Shown here piece after piece: positions 1-10,668 of a stretch of DNA of 64,000 bases. The stretch covers positions 6,839,344 through 6,903,343 of the forward strand of contig CM041298.1 of the NCBI GenBank assembly GCA_023052935.1. The letters are read 5' to 3'. Position numbers and translations under genes: made by a program. The notes below the pieces were generated by a model that ran no database searches, had not been told where the DNA came from, and saw only the letters and a program-made list of their open reading frames with translations. Position 1 is the first letter of the stretch, and the number at the start of each line of letters is the position of its first letter. Origin of the DNA: Piezodorus guildinii (lineage: Eukaryota; Arthropoda; Insecta; Hemiptera; Pentatomidae).

Positions 1-103
1 CTCGGAGGCTTGGGCTTGACCGGCGAACATTGGACGAGTCTGTGCAGGCGAAGTTTGGTGGTATCGGCATCGAACCTTCGGGTTCGGTAAGCCTATTATT
101 ATT
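1..103 (+). mobile_element. RTE-like LINE, 3' end only
   Basis: The last ~100 bp of the RTE-like LINE seen in fuller form at 53238-54254 and 47965-49002. It encodes the C-terminal end of the reverse transcriptase polyprotein (ending SNLRVR and a stop), then a short ATT-repeat tail. The 5' part lies outside the window. ATT-type tails instead of poly(A) are usual for RTE-clade elements. Confidence 0.85.
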
Positions 104-394
104 CGTACATTTATATAAGAATTTGGCTTTTTAGTTATTTTATTTGTTCATGCTATTAGTTTAATTCTATTGTTTTAAATTATTTTACTCCAGTCTTAAT
201 TCTACTTTTATTTCCTACTATATTATTCTGAAGGGACTTATCCCTGAGTAAATAAACAATTATTATTATATTAACAAACAACAGTCTAAAACCATTTTTA
301 TATACTTAGTGGATAGAGCTCTGAATAACTGTGTTTCGGTCATGGCTTCGAACACCGTTGTTGCAGAATATTTATTTATTTTATCTTAATTTTT
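104..394. other. AT-rich spacer with tRNA-like scrap
   Basis: No gene seen. Positions ~307-355 resemble a decayed tRNA-derived SINE head (AGTGGATAGAGC followed by a weak B-box-like CTTCGAAC), close to the SINE2 family at 43416 and 63485. The rest is AT-rich without recognisable structure. Confidence 0.35.
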
Positions 395-1316
395 ACATTC
401 ACTAACATATATATGGAATAATAGTAAGGGAAAGTATTGCGATCATGAAAATTTTCAAATTCCAGTTTTCAACGGATATACATGTTTTAGGGTTCCCCAA
501 GTCAAAATGAATAAGTCCGAAAAAAAGGTCTGTGTGTCTTGTTAGTCCGTTTGTGTGTGTGTGGTAAGTTCAGCGCGAAAACTAGAAGTCCTATGAAGCT
601 AGAATTTCATATTTAAGCCAACTGTACGCCTGAGATGATACAGCAACTTTTCCACCACAATCAGCTAACCAGAAGAGCTACTTTAAACCATGCTTTTCGC
701 ACCTATTTACGTTTTCTCAAAAACGGCTCTAACTATTTCGATTAAGCTCCCTATATCGATGTAAAATTGGATGGGCTTTAATATCATGTAGGTTTCATTC
801 CGATTAAAATAGTCTAACAGGGCTTAAATGACAATATTTTACATTTTCTTCCTCTAAAGTACCTTTAATTTTGTAGATTCTATACAAATGACCATATCAT
901 CTGATTAGCATCGCTAAAAAAAACTGGCCAATTCGGTTACTAATACTTTGAACGAATTCGATATCCAACTAAAGGAGAAAACTGAAAAAATATTTTTTAA
1001 TGCAACTTTTTTTTTTTTTGAAGAACAGTAATATACATGTATAATATACAGGTGGGATACTAATGATTTTAGAAAAAATATTATATTATACAAACTATAG
1101 TCAAAGTGAACAGTGAGTGATGAAAAGCCGATAAAACAAACTGATTGTCGTAGTTAATACGATAATATTATAGATTATTTTACAAAATGCATGTTTCTAT
1201 TAAAATCCAATGTAAATAATTCTTTAACAATTTATTTCGTTTCTAAATGTGTACACAAATTCTTAAATTAATATAAATAACGGAGGTAAGTGAAAGTTGT
1301 GTGTTGCGCGCACCAG
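395..1316 (-). mobile_element. HINE family copy, near complete
   Basis: Non-autonomous Helitron/Helentron-like element, ~0.92 kb. In window order it starts with a degenerate ACTTTCACTTAC and the TATA hairpin, then a GT-rich stretch (541-562), and ends GTAAGTGAAAGT followed by the GCGCACCAG terminus against a T-run. No ORF. Strand is assigned so that the TCTGGTG end is the 5' end. Confidence 0.75.
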
Positions 1317-1711
1317 TTTTTTTTTTTTTTTTTTTCTGTTTTTGCCCCTCCCTCTATTTTTTCATGTTCTAGTTTAGAATTTTTGCTTGAATACAAGATA
1401 AGTGTTACAAAAAAAAAAGTTATATTATCTTAGAAATTTATATTGTAAGAAGAAAAAAAGGCAAAGTTTCTTAGGGAAAACTGGTTCAGATTAATCTTCG
1501 AGAGACAGAATAGACTGGGTATTTGGATTTGCAGAAAATGCAATAAGGAAAAACAGGGAGATTGGAATTTAATAGCTATCACTTCCATGAAGAACCGTTG
1601 GTAAATAATGACCAAGGATATATCTCCAAGATAAATATATAGGTTAAAATAACGATATAAGCTATTGGCCCTTATAAAAATCAGAGAAAAATAATATAAG
1701 TACTGAAATTA
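1317..1711. other. T-rich/A-rich spacer
   Basis: Begins with a long T-run (to 1335), then AT-rich sequence with no convincing ORF or repeat. The TA at 1710-1711 is the target duplication of the mariner that follows. Confidence 0.5.
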
Positions 1712-2484
1712 TTGGGTTGTGTCACATGAAATGTCCGTTTTCAAGGTAAAAGATTTTATTAAAAATACGATATGAAAACAAGATAATTTTATTCGAAGTA
1801 TTTACCTTCTTTTCTACACATTTTTCCCAAACCAACTTTTTTTTATTAAGTAAAGGATTTTTATTAAAAATACGATATGAAAACAAGACAATTTTATTCG
1901 AAGTATTTACCTTCTCTTTCTACACATTTTTTCCCAACGTGACACCAACTTTTTTTATCCCCGAACTGAAAAACTCTTAGCTTTGAAGTGAAACAAAATC
2001 TGAAAACGCACTTTTCACTTGATCATCATTTTCCAAAAGTTTTTCTTTGACGAAGTTGTCTAAATTCCTTGCTGCCGCTCAGTGAGATCATGAGGTACCC
2101 ATGTATCGACCTTTTTTACTTTCCCAATACACTTTAAATGTCTGGAAACAGTAGATACACTTGCATTTAGCTGTGCTAAGAGTCCTTTAACTGTTTGGTA
2201 GGGGTTTCCTTCTACTGTATGTTTGAGGACATCGTTGTATATTACGAACGAAGGTCTTCCTCGGGGCAAGTTTTGAAAAATCGCGTGTTTCCTTGTTCAT
2301 ATTTGGAGTTATACTAAAAAGTGGGTAATTGATTGGGAAGCTAATGTTTATAATATAGAGTTAGAGGATTAGTAACTGTTTACTTTAAATATGTAAACAT
2401 TCGGAAGAAAACAACAGAGACCTGCAAAATCCTTTATGTATTTCAAAAACTATAAAAACGGACATTTCATGTGAAACAACCCAA
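1712..2484 (-). mobile_element. mariner element, internally deleted
   Basis: Bounded by inverted repeats TTGGGTTGTNTCACATGAAATG (left at 1712, right ending at 2484) with TA duplications at 1710-1711 and 2485-2486, the hallmark of Tc1/mariner insertion. At 773 bp it is well short of the ~1.3 kb usual for the family. The sequence near the 3' terminus (poly-A-like segment and C-terminal codons) is partly duplicated in tandem (1757-1840 and 1858-1950). It is non-autonomous. Confidence 0.9.
2060..2269 (-). pseudogene. mariner transposase fragment (HTH region)
   Basis: About 69 codons of a mariner transposase covering the second helix-turn-helix: LLAQLNASVSTVSRHLK, then the family-typical KVDTWVPHDLTERQ linker that precedes the catalytic domain. 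The catalytic DDD domain is missing. The initiator region upstream (~2301) is joined out of frame after an internal deletion. The related copies at 24931 and 37121 have different deletions. Confidence 0.85.
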
Positions 2485-2630
2485 TATTATCGAAACAATT
2501 CACTCAAGTATTTGTGATTTTCGTCACTCCCCATTACCGTCTACAACTTTTTATGTTAAATAAGATACTTTAAATAACAGCTCTCTAAAAGTATATTATA
2601 CATCTACGTAACTATTATTATTTACAAAAA

Positions 2631-3443
2631 TCTGGTGCGGACAACACACGAGTTTAACTTAGCTCCTTTTTAAAAATCGATTAAAGTATTTTTAAATACA
2701 GTCAGAGATAAAAATTAGTAAAACCATTAAATAATTAAATAAATTAAATTTCTATAAAACGTGATTTTTAATTAAAAAAATATTATGTTATAATCTAAAA
2801 TAATCAGTTATACCATGCATTTTGCACCTTTTTACGATTTCCTCGAAAACCGTTTCGACGACTTTGATTAAACCCGCTATATCGATGTAAAATATAATGG
2901 GCTTTAATTTCATTTAGGTTTCATTCGGATTAAAATGGTCTGACCGGGCTTAAATGCCGATATTTTAAATTTTCTTTCTCTAAAGTACCTTTAATTTTGT
3001 TGATTTTATAAAAATAACTATATTATCTTGTTACCACTGATGAAAAACAGGTAAATATATAAATTGAATGAATTCGATACCCAACTAAAGGAGAAAACAG
3101 AAAAAATATTTTTTTAATGCAACTTTTTGTTTTTGAACATAAGAACAGTAATATACATGTATGATATACCGTTGGAAAGCTAAAGATTTTTGAAAAAATA
3201 TTATCTCATACACAAGCTTTTAAAAGTTAATAGAGAGTGATGAAATGAACATATAACTGATTATTTTAGATAATAATATAATAGATTTTTTAATAAAACA
3301 CGTTTATATATTATATATATATATATTCGATTTAATTAATTCCTTAATAGTTTCACATATTTTTATCTCTAACTTTATTTGAAAATTCTTCCATTGATTT
3401 TAAAAATGGAGGTAAGTGAAAGTCGTGTGTTGCCCGCACCAGA
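2631..3443. mobile_element. HINE fold-back composite (two left ends)
   Basis: Positions 2631-2810 read as the left end of a HINE (TCTGGTGCGGACAACACACG onward). At ~2811 the sequence switches to an interior HINE segment in the opposite orientation, which runs out to a second left end at 3443. The result has the TCTGGTG terminus outward on both sides, like a fold-back. It could be two truncated copies joined by deletion. Confidence 0.65.
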
Positions 3444-3743
3444 TTTTTCTGCTAGTCTTGCCAAACACACAGACCTTTTTTAGGGACTTGGTTATTTGGA
3501 CTCAGGGGAAGATAAAAAATAAGAGATGATGTAAAGTGCGAAAAGTTCATAAACAAATTACTGATTATTATATGCAACAATTTAATATTATTGTATTAAT
3601 TAATCTAATATATGTTTTTAATGTAACTGAATAATCTTTATGTTTGAATTAACTTTTTCAACTTCAGGTTCAATGAATAGTTCTTGAATTGACTTTAATA
3701 GCCGAGGTAAGTAAAAGTCATGTGTTGCCCGCACCAGATTTTT
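3444..3743 (-). mobile_element. HINE remnants
   Basis: A short piece with the GGGACTTGGTTATTTGGACTC block (3481-3505, plus orientation) followed by a decayed HINE running to a terminus GAGGTAAGTAAAAGTCATG...CACCAGA at 3743. No coding capacity. Confidence 0.6.
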
Positions 3744-4053
3744 TTTCCCTGGAAAAAAATATTTTAAAGATTCCTAATAAAACAAATATAAATACTCTGG
3801 GGATTTCGCCTGTTTCAAAAATACCCAGGCGCTGATTTTCCTTGTACGAGAAGCCTTTTCAATATGCTTCGTTTAACTCCAGCGTTTCCCTCTCGCCCAT
3901 TTAAATGCAGAAATTTCCCTTCGATAGAGATTAGATCGCCTTTATCATGAACATTATTATTCAACGGTTTAAATAAACTTAAATAGTTAAATTTTTATTA
4001 TCCTTAATAATGAAGTAATGGTGTATAGTTGATGTCAATGTAAGAAATAAAAA
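3744..4053. other. unassigned spacer
   Basis: No gene or known repeat seen. AT-rich with a slightly GC-richer patch (3800-3920). Confidence 0.4.
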
Positions 4054-4633
4054 TCTGGTGTGTCGTGTGTTTGTTTTTTTCCGCAAAATATTAAGGGCCA
4101 ACGCTCCCCAGAAGTCACGAAAAAAAATAGGTTTGTTTTATCGGTTTTTTTATCACTCTCCATTAACTTTTACAATAGTATGTATAAGGTAATATTTTTC
4201 CTTAGTATATTGCTGTTTAGTATAATGTATATTACTATTTTTATGTTCAAAACAAGAAATTGCATTATAAAAATATGTTTTCGGTTTTTTCCTTTCGTTG
4301 AATGTCGAATTCGTCTAACTTACATATGTACCTGTTTTTTGTCAATAGTAAAAAGATAATATGGTTATTTTTAGAATCTACAAAATTAAAGGTACTTTAG
4401 AGGAAGAAAATTTAAAATATCGTTATTTAAGCCCCGTCGTACTATTTCAATTAGAATGAAACCTACATGATATTAAAGCCCACACATTTACACACACAGA
4501 CCTTCTTGCGAGACTTGGTCATTTGGACATAGGGGACCCTAGAACGTGTATTTCCGTTGAAAAATGGATTTAGAAAATTTTTACGATAGCAATACTTTCC
4601 ATTACTATATATTCCATATACAGGTAAGTGAAA
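4054..4633 (+). mobile_element. HINE copy, left part replaced
   Basis: A 15-20 bp left terminus (TCTGGTGTGTCGTGTG) is followed by a non-HINE block (4081-4129, AGGGCCAACGCTCCCCAGAA). HINE interior sequence then runs from ~4130 to the right terminus (TACTATATATTCCATATACAGGTAAGTGAAAGT). The foreign block recurs at 14205 and 55644. Confidence 0.65.
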
Positions 4634-4966
4634 GTAATAAAACGTTTTGGCCCGATCGTCTTGGCTTAAACCGACCTTTTACTAAATAAGCATTAAAAAA
4701 TTAGAATGTGTAGAAAAAAATCAGAAAGATTGCGTGCGGAAATAACGTTTAATTTAATATCTCTGATGAAGAATAAATTAGAAATTTAAATTACAGAATG
4801 TGCTAATAATGGAGTTTTTTGATGACCCTTGAAACTGAATCATGGAGAAGATGGCTGGGGTACAAGTAATCAAGAAATCACACTAGTAAGATGGAGTCAC
4901 CTGTAGTATAGTGCATTGCCAAAATTCACGGGTTCAAACCCGCAGGTGGCCCTACGATTTTTTAAT

Positions 4967-5850
4967 AATAATAATAATAGGCTTACCGAACCCGAAGGTT
5001 CGATGCCGATACCACCAAACTTCGCCTGCACAGACTCGTCCAATGTTCACCGGTCAAGCCCAAGCCCCCGAGATCAGCCTTAATGCAATCCTCCCATCGA
5101 CGCTTCGGCCTACCTTTCGGACGCCTACCAGTCGGTTCAGCGAATACCAACTTTCTCGGAATCCGTTCCTCACTAAGCCCAACAACATTACGCGCCCATT
5201 TGAGTCTCCGCGATGCTATCAACTCAATTATATTCACAGGGTGCAAACTCCGCAATTCCTTGTTGTGCAACCTTCTAAACTCCCCAATGGCCTCATCTCT
5301 CTTCGGACCAAATATTTTACGCAGTACCTTATTCTCGAAAACCTTAAGCCGTTGTTCATCCTTCAAAGTAAGCGGCCACGTTTCGCATCCGTAAAGAACC
5401 GTTGGAAGAATAATAGTTTTATAAATTCTAACCTTTAAGTTTTTAGACAGAAGCCGTGAGCTAAGTAATTTAGCAACTGAATAATAACACGCATTTCCCA
5501 CCTTCAACCGGGACTTTATTTCTTCCTGGATTTCATTTTTTCTTGTTATCATTGAATCTAAATACTTGAATTTCTCTACGTGTTCAAAAGTATGCCCTGG
5601 AATAGTAATATTCTCAAGATCGCCAACATTTCTGCAACTAATCACATATTTCGTCTTATCGGTATTTAATTCGAGACCTATTTGTTTACCGGTTTTTATT
5701 AACACACTTGTATTTAGTTGTATAGTTTCCGTGTCTTCACCTAGTAGTACCAAATCATCGGCATACCCCAAAACCGGAATCTTGTCACCCATATTTAAGC
5801 CTTTCTCGGTACACATCACCTTTTCTATAACACATTCTTTAATAACTATA
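4967..5850 (-). mobile_element. RTE-like LINE, 5' truncated
   Basis: A 5'-truncated non-LTR element with an ATT-type tail at its low-coordinate end. It is flanked by ACGATTTTTTAATA at 4954-4967 and 5851-5864, so boundaries are certain within one or two bases. It lies inside SINE1. Confidence 0.92.
4983..5850 (-). pseudogene. reverse transcriptase, C-terminal half (RTE-like)
   Basis: One open frame of ~280 codons from the truncation point to the stop at the 3' end. The RT catalytic motif GYADDLVLL lies ~20 residues from the first Met, followed by NTDKTKYVIS, FKYLDSMITR, LPTVLYGCETWPL and the GRPKRRWEDCIKADL tail. The RT copies element RNA into DNA at the target nick. The endonuclease domain and upstream RT motifs are absent, so it is inactive. 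The frame is intact, suggesting recent insertion. FKYLD has D where sister copies have G. Confidence 0.88.
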
Positions 5851-6035
5851 ACGATTTTTTAATAGGAGTAAAAAATCCTTAGTTTTGCCGTCCTTCGGAG
5901 GGGGCGTTGAAAGGTAGTCCCGTGCCTGTGCGATGTCAGGTACTCGTAAAAGATCTCTATCCTAATAAAACCTGGATAGGCAAAATTTTGGACTCCCACT
6001 GTAGCATCGTTCGATTTACGTTAAATAAACAAACT

Positions 6036-6589
6036 CATAACAATTAAAGGAATCTGAATGGTAACCAACATCTTAAAAATCTTACTCAAACCCTCCAAGC
6101 GACCTTCTAGCTTCTAGGCAACCCTCTAGGAACCCGCTACCCGCTAATCTCCAAGCAAATCGCTCCAAGTATAAACTAGACCTTTAGGATTTGTTCTGAG
6201 GCCTTTAGTATTTTTTTCATTTACACCAGAAACACATAATTTGTTTTATTGCAGTTTTGAAAACATCTTAAAATGGATATGCATATATGTATGCGCACAT
6301 ACATACACATTTTAGCATATATTCAGATTCGGTAGAAATCTGAATAGTGGTTCGACAGTGCCCATCATCAAAGCTGTCCATTAACAAGCCAGGCGGACAG
6401 CTGTAATTTGTATCTACATGAGATTCGAATTGAGAATCGAAACATTGAAATGTTTTAGAAATATTCTAGTTTGTTCTGTCAAAATGTTTAACTTTTTTTC
6501 CTTGAGAATATTATTGCTGTATGCCTAAGTTTTGTTAGTTGCGTCCCTTTTTTTTACGTTTTTTTTTTTTTTTTTTTACATATTTATTG
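6036..6589. other. unassigned spacer with dispersed palindromic block
   Basis: No gene. Positions 6132-6168 (CCCGCTAATCTCCAAGC and following) resemble blocks at 24184-24219 and 33132-33168. A T-run lies at ~6558-6579. Confidence 0.35.
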
Positions 6590-6960
6590 ATATTTACAAC
6601 CTTATTAAATTATTGATATTACAAACTTACAAAAATATCCTACAAACTGACACAATTCCAGACGGGACATGGAGGAGCCCAAAGCTATTTATTTCGATTC
6701 AAACTAACAGACGACAAAACCTGTAAGTGTGACGGTCAAAGCGAACAGACATACGACCATCTTTTATTCGATTTCAGTAAACTGGACAAACATAGACACA
6801 AACTGATCTCAACAGTCCTACTTAACGGAGACCAATGGCCGCCTTACAAGTGTGACCTTCTTACATAATATTTTTCAAAATTTGATGAATTTGTGGACCG
6901 GGTGGCCTATGCAGAATTAGACAAATAACAACAGGCAATAACTCGTTATTAATTTTTATT
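6590..6960 (+). mobile_element. I-like LINE, 3' end with zinc-knuckle-like C-terminus
   Basis: In one frame the translation reads LTDDKTCKCDGQSEQTYDHL, then LLFDFSKLDKHRHKL and GDQWPP, ending at a stop near 6875. The pattern CxC..EQT..HLL.. followed by G.QWP is typical of the very C-terminus of I/R1/LOA-type LINE polyproteins, after RNase H. Nothing upstream of ~6590 is recognisable, so this is a short 5'-truncated copy. Confidence 0.65.
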
Positions 6961-7429
6961 TTATTTACTTTCACTGTTTCTCTTCTTGACACTACAGTTG
7001 TTATTATTTTCTTCTTTATTGGTTATCATTTAATACTTATAATAAAGTAATTTATTAGTTAGTAGCTGGTTTCTTAGTTTAGTTAATTAGTTAATCAGTT
7101 AGTTAGTTTGTATTATTTCGTTAATTAGTTATAACAAATGAATTATTTGTTTCTGGTTTCTTTTTTTAGGTCATTAGTTAGTATTATTTTGTTAATTCGT
7201 TATAACAAATGATTAATTTATCAGTTTATATTTATTATTTTTATTTATGAGTTTTTATTATACTGTTTTTTATAAAATATGTTATGTAACTTAATGTATT
7301 TTAAATAATAAAAATACGCATTGTATCGCAAGTTGGTACGCGTAGAAATAAATGCACCCATTGCAGGGTTACTGTAATAAGGAAAACCGTAACTGTATTA
7401 AATAAAAATACATTTAGTTAAATGTGATG
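6961..7429. repeat. AT-rich region with imperfect tandem duplication
   Basis: Contains two copies of a TTAGTTAGT...GTTATAACAAATG block (7102-7141 and 7175-7212) and many GTTAGTTA steps. It may be the 3' untranslated part of the LINE upstream or a local tandem array. No ORF of interest. Confidence 0.4.
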
Positions 7430-7890
7430 GTAATATATTAAACTGTCATGAAATACATGTAGAGACACTTCCCAGTGGCAGCACTCTAAAAATACTCTAA
7501 ACTAGAAGATCCCGGGGCCATTTCCTTTTCAGGCGCCTCGGAGGATTATCTGGAATTGCAGAGGAAGAAAGGATTGAAACTAGTAGGTTAGAGTGAGAAT
7601 GGAGTTTGTCATGAAAGGATTGATACCTGGTCCGGGCCAAATCAGTAATATAGGGAACATTAAGGTCTTTTTGGATAAGTTTATTCGTGACAAAGTAAGG
7701 AGCGTTGAGGATTTTGGATTGTAAGGATTGGTTGCGGGAAGAATTTGATGGTTTAGTAAGCTCTACTTCGTAAGTCCAGATTGGTCATATAATGGTCATG
7801 TAGATGAGCCTTTTGTAGTTCAGAGGAAGGTTTGATCGTTTGTCTAGTAAGTGTTGAAGTAGCCTAAAGCAGCGAGTTTTTTTACGTTAA
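7430..7890 (-). mobile_element. Jockey-type LINE fragment
   Basis: Reverse-strand C-terminal RT region of a Jockey-like element. It is homologous to the better-preserved plus-strand copy at 23208-23709 (shared segments correspond to LLDKRSKL, LTPLWTYEV-like, CNPKSSTLLT). Frames are broken throughout. The low-coordinate side is the 3' end. Confidence 0.75.
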
Positions 7891-7952
7891 AAAAAATCTT
7901 GCACAATAAATACCGTAGACCTATCAGCCAAATGACATATACCTAAAAAAAA

Positions 7953-8844
7953 TCTGGTGCAAACAACACACGACTTTCACTTACCTCCATTTTTCAAATG
8001 AATGAAAGAGTTTTCAAAAACAGTTAGAGATAAAAATACGTGAAACTATTAAGGAATTAATTGAATAGAATTTCTATAGAAACATGTGTTTCATTAAAAA
8101 AACTATTATATTATTATCTAAAATAATCAGTTAATTTTATGTTCATTTCATCACTCTCTATTAACTTTTAAAAGCTTGTGTATGAGATAATATTTTTTCT
8201 AAAATCTTTAGCTTTCCAACGGTATATCATACAAGTATATTACTGCTCTTATGTTCAAAAACGAAAAATTGCATTAAAAAAATATGTTTTCTGTTTTCTC
8301 CTTTAGTTGGGTATCGAATTTATTCAATTTATACATTTACCTGTTTTTCATCAGCGTTAACAAGATAATATAGTTATTTTTATAGAATCGACAAAATTAA
8401 AGATACTTTAGAGAAAAAAAATTTAAAATATCGGCATTTAAGCCCTGTCAAACCATGTTAATCAGAATAAAAGCTACATGATATTAAAGCCCATTAAATT
8501 TTACATCGATATAGCGAGTTTAATCAAAATCGTCGGAACCGTTTTCGAGAAAATCGAAAAAAGGTGCAAAATGCATGGTATAAAGTGGCTCTTCTGGTAA
8601 GTCATTTTGATGGAAAAGGTCACGTCTCGGGCGTATAGTTGTCCTAAATATGAAATTTCAGTTTCATAGGACTTTTTAGTACCGTTTCCGCCCGGGAGTT
8701 ACCACACACCCACACACAGACCTTTTTGCGGGACTTGGTTATTTGGACTCAGGTGACCCTAAAATGTCTATTTCCGTTGAAAATTGGAATTCGAAAATTT
8801 TCACGTTCGCAATACTTCCTCTTACTATATATAGTAAGTGAAGT
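7953..8844 (+). mobile_element. HINE family copy, complete
   Basis: Runs from TCTGGTGCAAACAACACACG plus ACTTTCACTTAC at the left to the right hairpin CTTACTATATATAGTAAG plus TGAAGT at 8844. It has a short CACACACC tract (8703-8718) and is preceded by an A-run (T-run on the other strand). ~892 bp, non-coding. Confidence 0.8.
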
Positions 8845-9145
8845 AATAATAATAATATAAACACCTGACTGAAAAAACGTTGAAAATTAATTTGCCATTG
8901 TTTATTATTTCAATATAGTTTATGTAATTATCTATGTTTATCTAAATTGTAAGGAGCCATATTTGATATTTTCTTTCCCTAAACTATCGATCTGGCAACA
9001 TTGCTAATTGAACACTTGACAACATAGTACACTGAACTTATTAACTACCATATCAAAGTCTATTATATATTTCCATTAATATGTTTATTAATTATAATGT
9101 TTTTCTTATGAGGTCAATACTAGTCCATCTAGCAACATTGAACAC

Positions 9146-10198
9146 AGAACTTTTATTTATTTATTTATATTACAAATGACCCTCAAGACTCGATAACAAA
9201 TCCTATCTGGTCAGTATACAATTTAAAAGAGATGTATGTACAAGTACAGGATTATTGGAAGCATTGATAAAAACTAAAATTTACAATTTGAATTTTTTTA
9301 AAGAACGTTTCTATCTTTTTTATATTCATTTTGTACAAGTTGTTTAAAAATTCAATCTCTTCCTCTTGTGTAAAGTCGCATTCTCTCTTGTATTTTTCGC
9401 ACCTGAAAACTAAGTGTCGCGGGTCTTCTTGCTGTCCACAGACTTTACATTTTCCATCTTTTTATATTTTCATAAGAGCAAGATACTTGTAAGTACACCC
9501 GTGGTTAGTCCTCAGTCTTACAATTCGTACGATACTCGCTCTTGTAAGTTTCTGATGCCTAGCAAACCATGGAACAAGGCTCACAGTAGGTTGTACCTTA
9601 TAGAAGTCTCTCCCTTTTGATTGTGACTCCCAGTCATACCTATCTTGCCATTCTCTTATTTCTTCTTAGGAGATCCTTCATGGGTACCTTGGCGTTCTCT
9701 TTCAATGGTTGAGTTGTCAGCAGCCTCATTTCCACACAATCCTACGTGACTTGGAACCATTGAAATTTGCAGTGGTTGTTGTCGGAGATTATGGAGTTGA
9801 TTATTTCAAATATTAAATATGAAGTAATGTTTCTGCTATTGATTGTTTTTAGTAGCTTACAAGAGGATGCGGAGTCTGTCAGTATAACTACGTTAGTACT
9901 TGAATATGTATTACGACAATAATCTATGGCTTTCAAAATTGCAAGGAGTTCAGCACTGAAAATACTAAATTCATTAGGTATGGAGAATGAAATTGTATGT
10001 TCTTTACCTGGATCCACTATGGCTAACGCTGTTTGATTGCAGGTTTTTGAGGCGTCAGTATATATCTTCATGTAGTCGGAATAATGGTTATCTATCATAC
10101 TGAGAGCTAATTGTTTCAATATATTAGGATCGTAAGACGATTTACAACCTTGATTCGTAGTTAGCTTGCAATTGTTTTCAAATTGTAGCATTCTGCAC
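9146..10198 (-). mobile_element. I-like LINE, 5' truncated
   Basis: Reverse-strand LINE with an (AAAT)n-like tail at 9148-9167, a C-terminal gag-type CCHC-like segment (the frame around 9370-9460 reads KCKVCGQQEDPRHLVFRCEK) and an RNase H domain above it. Flanks CAGAACTTTTA and CTGAACTTTA probably derive from a short target duplication, but they also match the tandem repeat it sits in, so exact ends are uncertain. Confidence 0.75.
9742..10191 (-). pseudogene. RNase H domain of an I-like LINE
   Basis: About 150 codons with the ribonuclease H fold signature: MKIYTDASKT (first catalytic Asp, residue ~45), FSAELLAILKAI (catalytic Glu, ~81) and VVILTDSASS (second Asp, ~105), then KFQWFQV, which matches the usual W.P.H end of the domain before a frameshift. 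RNase H of these LINEs removes the RNA strand after first-strand synthesis. All three acidic residues remain, but the protein lacks RT and is broken downstream. Confidence 0.85.
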
Positions 10199-10613
10199 TG
10201 AACTTTATAACCTATTTTATAAAACCCTATTACTTATTTATTTTAAATGACGTTTTATTTATTGTGTGCAATAAATGAAACAATCTTAAAATCTAAACAA
10301 TAGTAGTCGATCTGGCAGCATTGCTAATTGAATACTAGACCACTTTGTACACTGAAATTATTAACTGACATCTCAAACCCTGCTACAAATTACTTTCAAT
10401 ATGTTTATTTAAAATAATGTTTTTCATGTTGAACATTTGGCAACATTGAACATTGAACAAATTAACTATCATCTCAAAGCCTATTGAATATTTCTTTTAA
10501 TTTTTTTTATTTAATTTAAAATAGTGTTTTTACTTTCATTTACCTATATATGAAATATATAGTAAGGGAAAGTATTGCGATGGTGAAAATTTTTGAATTC
10601 CGTTTCTGTGTCC

Positions 10614-10616
<3 letters not shown>

Positions 10617-10667
<51 letters not shown>
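10617..10667. repeat. (GT)n microsatellite inside HINE
   Basis: About 25 uninterrupted TG repeats at the position where other HINE copies have short GT tracts. This is the longest such tract in the window. Confidence 0.95.

Positions 10668-10668
<1 letters not shown>

Larger units (their letters stand above)
4893..6035 (+). mobile_element. SINE1 copy split by an RTE-like LINE
   Basis: tRNA-derived SINE whose two halves are 4893-4966 and 5851-6035. The left half has an A-box-like GTAGTATAGTGCATTG and a B box GGTTCAAACCC. The right half has the SINE body (GCCGTCCTTCGGAGG, GTGCGATGTCAGG) and an AAATAAACAAAC tail. The two halves join smoothly if the LINE and one copy of ACGATTTTTTAATA are removed, so the SINE is older than the LINE. 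Confidence 0.85.
8988..10531. repeat. ~130-bp tandem array, split by a LINE
   Basis: Four related units beginning near CGATCTGGCAACATTG and containing GTACACTGAACTTATTAACT: 8988-9122, 9123 onward (interrupted by the LINE at ~9146-10198, resuming to 10305), 10306-10431 and 10432-10531. The last unit is cut by the HINE starting at 10532. The units diverge substantially, so the array is old. Confidence 0.65.
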
